Source of the DNA: Kineococcus aurantiacus
GTDB taxonomy: Bacteria; Actinomycetota; Actinomycetes; Actinomycetales; Kineococcaceae
Direction of reading: 5' to 3'
Assembly: GCF_013409345.1 (NCBI RefSeq)
Contig: NZ_JACCBB010000001.1
Location: 4,278,001 to 4,342,000, forward strand
Length of the DNA stretch: 64,000 nt
Under the pieces are notes generated by a model. It was given only the letters and a program-made list of their open reading frames with translations, was not told the DNA's origin and ran no database searches. A program made the position numbers and the translations under genes. Within the stretch, counting starts at the first letter, position 1. Each line of letters opens with the position of its first letter. This document shows positions 59,572 through 64,000 of the stretch, piece by piece.

Positions 59572-61014
59572 ATGCCCTCCGTCGACGGCCTCTCCAGCGG
59601 CCTGGACACCACCAGCATCATCAACTCGCTCATCTCCGTGGACGCGGCGCCGCAGACCCGGTTGAAGAGCAGCGTCAGCGCTGCTCAGCAGAAGGTCACG
59701 GCGTTCCAGTCCATCAACACCAAGCTCACCGCCCTGCAGACCGCGGCGGACAACCTCAAGAAGGCGGCCGGGTGGTCGCCCAGCACCGCCACCACCTCCG
59801 ACACCTCGGTGGCGGTCACTGCCGCGGCAACGGCCCCTGCCGGTGCTCTGAGCTTCCAGGTCAAGGAACTGGCCGCCGGGCGGTCCGTCATCAGCCAGGA
59901 CGAGGCCGGCATGGCCCTCACGGACAACGCCGCGAACGCGCTCGGCGGCTACCCCCTGGACGTCGTTCGTGACGGCAAGATCGTCGGGACGGTCAGTCCC
60001 AGCACCGGCAGCCTGTCCGACGTGGTGGACGCCATCAACAAGGCGACCAACCTCGGCATCACCGCCGTCGCGGTCCGCGTCAGCGACGGCAAGTACCGCC
60101 TCCAGATCACCTCCACCACGACGGGCGAGAAGAAGGGGGACTTCGGCTTCGTACCGTCCAACGGCTCGCCCAACGAGCGCAAGGTCGGCGACCCCTACAG
60201 CGCCCCCGTGCCCTTCTCGTCTGACTTCACCACCGTGTCGAGCCCCAAGGACGCCCAGATCGTCCTGCCCGGCAACGTGCCGGACCCCAACGATGCGACC
60301 AAGACCCTGGCGGTCAAGGTCACGTCGGCGACCAACACGTTCTCCGACATCATGCCCGGAGTCACCCTGACGGTGTCCGCCAAGACCGCCGCCGACAAGC
60401 CGGTGTCGGTCTCCGTGGCCAGCGACCCCAAGGCCGTCGCGGCCTCGATGCAGGCCCTCGTCGACGCGGCCAACACCGCGCTGAGCGAGCTCACGACGCA
60501 GTCCAAGGCCGGGACCGTGGGGGCGGACGGCAAGCTCACCGGTGCCGGCCCCCTGCGCGGGGACGGCGCGCTGCGCACCCTGCGCACGGACCTGCTCAAC
60601 ACGGTGACGAGCGCGCTCGGCAACGGTGCGTCGCCCGCCACCCTGGGGATCCAGTCGACGTCGACCGGCACGCTCACCTTCGACAAGGACAAGTTCCTCA
60701 CCGCCTTCGCGAAGGACCCGGCGGGCGTGCAGAAGCTGCTGGCGCCCACGTCGGCCGATCCCAAGAGCAACGCGGTCGGGCTCGTCGAGCGGCTCAGCAC
60801 GCTGGCCAAGGACGCCGTCGCACCCTTCAAGACGTCGATCTCCTCCCAGGAGACGTCCATCAGGACCATGCAGGGCCGGATCTCCGACTGGGACACCCGG
60901 CTGGCCCAGAAGCGGGAGGCGTACGCGAAGTACTACGCCAACCTCGAGTCCTCCCTGAGCAAGCTCAAGACCCAGGGCTCCTGGCTGTCCGGCCAGCTGG
61001 CCAGCCTCGGCTGA
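59572..61014 (+). CDS. fliD: Flagellar filament cap protein
   Basis: A 480-residue FliD (HAP2). N-terminus VDGLSSGLDTTSIINSLISV is the family signature, with a coiled-coil segment after it; the middle has two beta-rich domains (LSFQVKELAAGRSVIS and similar), and the C-terminal helix RISDWDTRLAQKREAYAKYYANLESSLSKLKTQGSWLSGQL ends as in other FliD (in parts). It caps the growing filament and chaperones flagellin folding. ATG 59572 is preceded by GGAAAGGAGGAAG. Terminator follows at 61039. Confidence 0.96.
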   Translation: MPSVDGLSSGLDTTSIINSLISVDAAPQTRLKSSVSAAQQKVTAFQSINTKLTALQTAADNLKKAAGWSPSTATTSDTSVAVTAAATAPAGALSFQVKELAAGRSVISQDEAGMALTDNAANALGGYPLDVVRDGKIVGTVSPSTGSLSDVVDAINKATNLGITAVAVRVSDGKYRLQITSTTTGEKKGDFGFVPSNGSPNERKVGDPYSAPVPFSSDFTTVSSPKDAQIVLPGNVPDPNDATKTLAVKVTSATNTFSDIMPGVTLTVSAKTAADKPVSVSVASDPKAVAASMQALVDAANTALSELTTQSKAGTVGADGKLTGAGPLRGDGALRTLRTDLLNTVTSALGNGASPATLGIQSTSTGTLTFDKDKFLTAFAKDPAGVQKLLAPTSADPKSNAVGLVERLSTLAKDAVAPFKTSISSQETSIRTMQGRISDWDTRLAQKREAYAKYYANLESSLSKLKTQGSWLSGQLASLG

Positions 61015-61038
61015 CCCGGTCCTGACCGTGGTACCGGC

Positions 61039-61074
61039 GAGGGCCGGGTGGACGTCCGCGTCCACCCGGCCCTC
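61039..61074. terminator. Terminator after fliD
   Basis: Perfect 16-bp hairpin (61039-61054 with 61059-61074), 4-base loop, 25 bp after the fliD stop. Confidence 0.85.
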
Positions 61075-61107
61075 CGTCGTTCGCGGCGCGTCCGTGCCGG
61101 CAACCCC

Positions 61108-61134
61108 TACGGTTCGCCCGGTCGGTGCCGATAG
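61108..61134 (+). promoter_or_regulatory. Possible sigma28 promoter of fliS
   Basis: TACG (61108-61111), 15 bases, GCCGATAG (61127-61134), 39 bp upstream of the fliS ATG. The -10 is nearly consensus, the -35 is weaker than the others. A promoter is needed here because fliD ends with a strong hairpin. Confidence 0.5.
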
Positions 61135-61172
61135 GGCGGTGCAAGCACACCCCACTCACGGAGGACGATGGC

Positions 61173-61592
61173 ATGCCCGCGATGACCTTCGGTCGCGTCC
61201 CGAACAAGAACCGCTACTTCGAGAACAGCCTCGAGACCGCCAGCCCGTCGGCGCTGCTCGTCATGCTGTACGACCGCCTGGTGCTGGACCTCAAGCGGGC
61301 CGAGGAAGCCCTGGGAGCGCAGGACCGGACGAGCGCGCACACCAACCTCGTCCACGCCCAGGACATCGTCCGTGAACTCCTGTCCAGCCTGAACACCGAC
61401 GCGTGGGAGGGGGCGCAGGGGCTGGGCTCCCTCTACACCTGGCTCTACCAGGAGTTCGTCGCCGCCAACGTCGAGGGCGACGCCGAGCGCGTGCGCAGTG
61501 CCCGCACCGAGGTCGTCGAACCGCTGGCCGAGGCCTGGCGCCAGGCCGCTCTGGAGGTCCTCGGCGCGACGCCCCCTCCGACGAGCGCATGA
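61173..61592 (+). CDS. fliS: Flagellin export chaperone
   Basis: A 139-residue FliS. NRYFENSLETASPSALLVMLYDRLVLDLKRAEEAL matches the family YxxxxVxTASPxxLIxMLYDGxI segment (in parts), with the remainder helical and ending in a Pro/Thr tail. FliS binds the C-terminus of flagellin and prevents polymerisation in the cytoplasm. ATG 61173 has GGAGG eight bases upstream in a context (CACGGAGGA) like that of the flagellin genes. The stop overlaps the next gene start (ATGA). Confidence 0.95.
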   Translation: MPAMTFGRVPNKNRYFENSLETASPSALLVMLYDRLVLDLKRAEEALGAQDRTSAHTNLVHAQDIVRELLSSLNTDAWEGAQGLGSLYTWLYQEFVAANVEGDAERVRSARTEVVEPLAEAWRQAALEVLGATPPPTSA

Positions 61593-61963
61593 CGGCCACT
61601 CCCGGAGCCGTCGAGGTGGCGACGCGGGAGGACCGCCGCTGGCGGGAGGCCTGGACCGAGGCCCTCGACGCCCTGGAACTGGACGTCCGGGCCGCGGAGG
61701 AGCTCTTGGAGCACCTGCACGACGGCAGCGTCGAGCAGCTGGAGGACGTCCCCCTCCCCGTGGCCCAGGACTGGGTGGCCGACACCGCACTGGGCCCGAT
61801 GCCCGGGGACTTCGCCGATCGGGCGCGCCGCCTGCTCCAGCGCCAGCTCAGCCTGGGGGAGCGGCTCGCCGAGGCCATGGTCCAGGTGCGCGCGCAACGG
61901 CGCGTTCTGGGCAAGATGGACCGTGCGGAAGCCCGGCCGGTCTTCGTCGACCGCTCGGCCTGA
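61589..61963 (+). CDS. Hypothetical protein at the FliT position
   Basis: A 124-residue helical protein coupled to fliS by ATGA. REDRRWREAWTEALDALELDVRAAEELLEHL is a long amphipathic helix and RARRLLQRQLSLGERLAEAMVQVRAQRRVLGKMD a second (in parts), similar in length and character to FliT-type or 'flagellar protein FliT-like' chaperones found after fliS. Sequence identity to FliT is not evident, so function by position only; it could serve as chaperone of FliD. Confidence 0.7.
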   Translation: MTATPGAVEVATREDRRWREAWTEALDALELDVRAAEELLEHLHDGSVEQLEDVPLPVAQDWVADTALGPMPGDFADRARRLLQRQLSLGERLAEAMVQVRAQRRVLGKMDRAEARPVFVDRSA

Positions 61964-62000
61964 ACACGGCCCGTCCCGAACACCGAACCAGGAGACGCGC

Positions 62001-63533
62001 ATGTCGAACCAGCAGGTGCTGGTCAGCGGTTGCTACATCGTCAAGGACGAGGAGGACGTGCTGGCGGCCTCGCTGCAGGCGCTGGGCCCCTTCGTGGACG
62101 AGGTCGTGGTCTACGACACCGGGAGCTCGGACCGCACGCGTGAGATCGCGCGGGAGTTCGGTGCGGTGGTGGTGGAGGGTTTCTGGGACGACGACTTCGG
62201 GGCGGCGCGCAACCGGGCGCTGGAGCACTGCCGGGGTCGGTGGGTCTTCGCCGTCGACGCCGACGAGGTCGCCACGGGTGACCCCCGCGCCTTCCGGCGC
62301 TGCCTCCAGCGCTCGGACGCCACGGCCCTCAGCGTGCCGCTGACCTCCGACACGTGGGACGGCGTGACGGGGACGCTCAGCTTCCCCCTGGTCCGGGTCT
62401 TCCTGCGGCGGCTGTGCCACTGGGAGGGTGCGCTGCACGAACAGCTGATGACGACCCAGGGCGCTCCCGCTGCCCAGCCCACCACCGGTGTCGGGCTTCA
62501 GCACAGCGGGTACACCACCGTCCGCCAGCACCAGCGGGGCAAGGGCGAGCGCAACCTGCGGCTGGCCCGGCGCAGCGTCGAGGAGTCCCGCCCGCACGGG
62601 TCTCCCCGCCTCGACACCCACCTCATCGACCTGGGTCGGTCAGCGCTCATGGCCGGGGCCCTGGAGGAGGCCGCCGCGGCCTTCGCCGAGGTCGACCGCC
62701 GGGTCCTGACCTCCGCTCAGGGCGTGGTGGCTGCGCACAACGCCATCGCGGCCGCCACGGGGACCGGGGACCTGGAGGCGGCTCGCGAGTGGCTGACCGC
62801 CGCTGCCGGTTGGGGCGAGACCCAGCCGGTGCTGGCGGGCCTGGAGGCCCGGATCGCCCTGGCCGCCGGTGACGCGGCTCGGGCCGTGGAGCTGCTGCAG
62901 GACCAGGAGCACCTTCCCCAGGTCGACGGGGTCGTGTTCCGGGGACTGACGTTCGCCGAAGTGCACGTCAACGCCCTCCTCAAGCAGGAACGTCTGGAGG
63001 AGGCGGTCAGCCTGCTCTTGCGGCACGTGGCCGGGGGGCGCCTGAGCACCAGCTACGCGGGTTCCCTGCTCGTGCTGTCCCAGCTCGACGGCGGGGTGCG
63101 CCGGTTCGCCGAGGCTCTCCCGGCCGAGCTCGTCGTGCCCTGCCTGGGGCAGCTGGAGGTCAGCGACCCGCGCCTCGTGGACGAGCTCCTCGAAGCGCTC
63201 TGGGTCCGCGGTGGGTCCACGGCAGCTGTCCTGGCCAGCGCCAGCCGCCGGTGGCTCCAGCTCCCCTTCGAGCGCGCCCTCGTGTGGTCGTTGCGCCTGA
63301 GGGAAGCCGGCTTCCCCGACGAGTGCCCGCTGCGGCGCATCGTCGCATCCCCGGAACGGGACGCCCGCACGCGCGTGCTCAGCGGCGCTGTCCTCGTCGA
63401 GATCGGCGAGGGCGAGGTCCTGGCTGTCCTGGAGCCGCTCCTGGAGCAGCTCGACGAGAGTGAGGTCCCGGCACTGCTGGCCGAGCTGCGGGCCGTCGCA
63501 CCCGCCTTCGCCGCCGCCCTCGTCCCGGCCTGA
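62001..63533 (+). CDS. Family 2 glycosyltransferase with TPR-like C-terminal region
   Basis: A 510-residue protein. The N-terminal GT-A domain (residues 1-190) starts VLVSGCYIVKDEEDVLAASL and has YDTGSSDRTREIAREFGA, DDDFGAARNRALEHC, the metal-binding AVDADEVATGD and CHWEGALHEQL, characteristic of SunS/GT2 'TPR glycosyltransferases'. From about residue 200 on it is all-helical with repeats like TPR. Such enzymes are often flagellin glycosyltransferases when next to fliC/fliS. ATG 62001 is preceded by CAGGAGA. Its N-terminal 252 bp recur in the following gene with three changes. Confidence 0.92.
   Translation: MSNQQVLVSGCYIVKDEEDVLAASLQALGPFVDEVVVYDTGSSDRTREIAREFGAVVVEGFWDDDFGAARNRALEHCRGRWVFAVDADEVATGDPRAFRRCLQRSDATALSVPLTSDTWDGVTGTLSFPLVRVFLRRLCHWEGALHEQLMTTQGAPAAQPTTGVGLQHSGYTTVRQHQRGKGERNLRLARRSVEESRPHGSPRLDTHLIDLGRSALMAGALEEAAAAFAEVDRRVLTSAQGVVAAHNAIAAATGTGDLEAAREWLTAAAGWGETQPVLAGLEARIALAAGDAARAVELLQDQEHLPQVDGVVFRGLTFAEVHVNALLKQERLEEAVSLLLRHVAGGRLSTSYAGSLLVLSQLDGGVRRFAEALPAELVVPCLGQLEVSDPRLVDELLEALWVRGGSTAAVLASASRRWLQLPFERALVWSLRLREAGFPDECPLRRIVASPERDARTRVLSGAVLVEIGEGEVLAVLEPLLEQLDESEVPALLAELRAVAPAFAAALVPA
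62016..62267 (+). repeat. 252-bp near-identical segment, copy 1
   Basis: Bases 62016-62267 in the first glycosyltransferase match 63546-63797 in the second with only three differences (GCC/GCT, GTC/ATC, TTC/CTC). Similarity is lost abruptly after the codon for the last Glu of AVDADE. Confidence 0.95.
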
Positions 63534-63545
63534 TCCGGGGTCGCC

Positions 63546-63797
63546 GTGCTGGTCAGCGGTTGCTACATCGTCAAGGACGAGGAGGACGTGCTGGCGGCTT
63601 CGCTGCAGGCGCTGGGCCCCTTCGTGGACGAGATCGTGGTCTACGACACCGGGAGCTCGGACCGCACGCGTGAGATCGCGCGGGAGTTCGGTGCGGTGGT
63701 GGTGGAGGGTCTCTGGGACGACGACTTCGGGGCGGCGCGCAACCGGGCGCTGGAGCACTGCCGGGGTCGGTGGGTCTTCGCCGTCGACGCCGACGAG
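63546..63797 (+). repeat. 252-bp near-identical segment, copy 2
   Basis: Second copy, offset 1530 bp from the first, covering the very beginning of the truncated second glycosyltransferase gene. It begins at the GTG, so the first five codons of gene 1 are not included. Confidence 0.95.
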
Positions 63798-64000
63798 CTG
63801 GTCCGCGGTGACGCAGGGGCCTTCCGCGACGCGTTGCGCGCGAGCACGGTGGACTGGCTCCACGTCGCGCAGGTGTCGGAGGTCATCGCCGGCACCGGCC
63901 GGTCCGTGGAGTGCTTCGTCCCCCGTCTCCTGCGGCCGGCCACGTGCCGCTGGGAGGGTGCGATCCACGAGCAGATCGTGGCGATCGGCGCTCCCGTCCG
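63546..64000 (+). CDS. Family 2 glycosyltransferase, second copy (cut by the window end)
   Basis: Starting at GTG 63546, 12 bp after the stop of the first glycosyltransferase; the frame is open through to the window edge (151 codons). The first 84 residues are the same as in gene 1 except for two changes (V to I, F to L), then it diverges (AVDADELVRGDAGAFRDALRAST) while keeping the fold (RWEGAIHEQIVAIGAPV, equivalent to HWEGALHEQL). It is thus a paralogue with a newly copied or conserved catalytic head and a different acceptor half. No good RBS is seen before the GTG; it may be translationally coupled. Confidence 0.88.
   Translation, partial: MLVSGCYIVKDEEDVLAASLQALGPFVDEIVVYDTGSSDRTREIAREFGAVVVEGLWDDDFGAARNRALEHCRGRWVFAVDADELVRGDAGAFRDALRASTVDWLHVAQVSEVIAGTGRSVECFVPRLLRPATCRWEGAIHEQIVAIGAPV

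Overview
The window is very GC-rich with dense, mostly translationally coupled genes and many GTG starts. It looks like chromosome of a motile, spore-free-type actinobacterium, and the combination (flagella in an actinobacterium, coproporphyrin-dependent haem genes beside a WhiI-like regulator and DUF3000, selenocysteine formate dehydrogenase) suggests Kineococcus or a close relative; that assignment is inference. No insertion sequence, prophage, rRNA or CRISPR was seen.

Layout. 1-7.9 kb: accessory and signalling genes, with the end of an anti-sigma kinase, a GNAT acetyltransferase, a TetR/flavin-reductase pair around a palindromic operator, a SpoIIE-type phosphatase, and a PAS + soluble chemoreceptor bicistron behind a sigma28-type promoter. 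8-20 kb: housekeeping block with dxs, a ribonuclease D-like protein, a cell-wall-binding-repeat protein, a WhiI-like orphan regulator, DUF3000, and hemE-hemY-hemQ for the coproporphyrin haem route. 20-25.6 kb: msrB, membrane/hydrolase/dehydrogenase operon, aldo-keto reductase.

25.7-36.6 kb is a self-contained selenium module: a formate dehydrogenase alpha gene interrupted by an in-frame TGA with a SECIS-like hairpin directly after it, its iron-sulfur and NrfD-type membrane subunits, a FocA-type formate channel, then selD (divergent), tRNA-Sec (selC), selA and selB. Everything needed to make and decode Sec apart from seryl-tRNA synthetase is within 11 kb of its apparent client. 36.6-41.6 kb: anmK, a CitMHS citrate transporter and a CitA/CitB-like two-component system. 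41.6-47.3 kb: c-di-GMP enzymes (a membrane GGDEF protein coupled to a secreted NHL/FN3 repeat protein, and a GGDEF-EAL protein). 47.5-50.7 kb: rRNA methyltransferase, gpsA and small enzymes.

50.7-64 kb is a late flagellar cluster: two fliW paralogues, flgL, flgK, flgN and an unknown gene reading left; fliA/whiG-type sigma factor, three flagellins, fliD, fliS, a FliT-position gene and two TPR/family-2 glycosyltransferases (the second cut by the window end) reading right. Recurrent sequences close to TCAA-N15-GCCGATGA precede several of these genes and the chemoreceptor operon, defining a probable sigma28 regulon. The three flagellins share near-identical ends with divergent middles, and the two glycosyltransferases share a 252-bp segment differing at only three bases, both signs of recent gene conversion or duplication.
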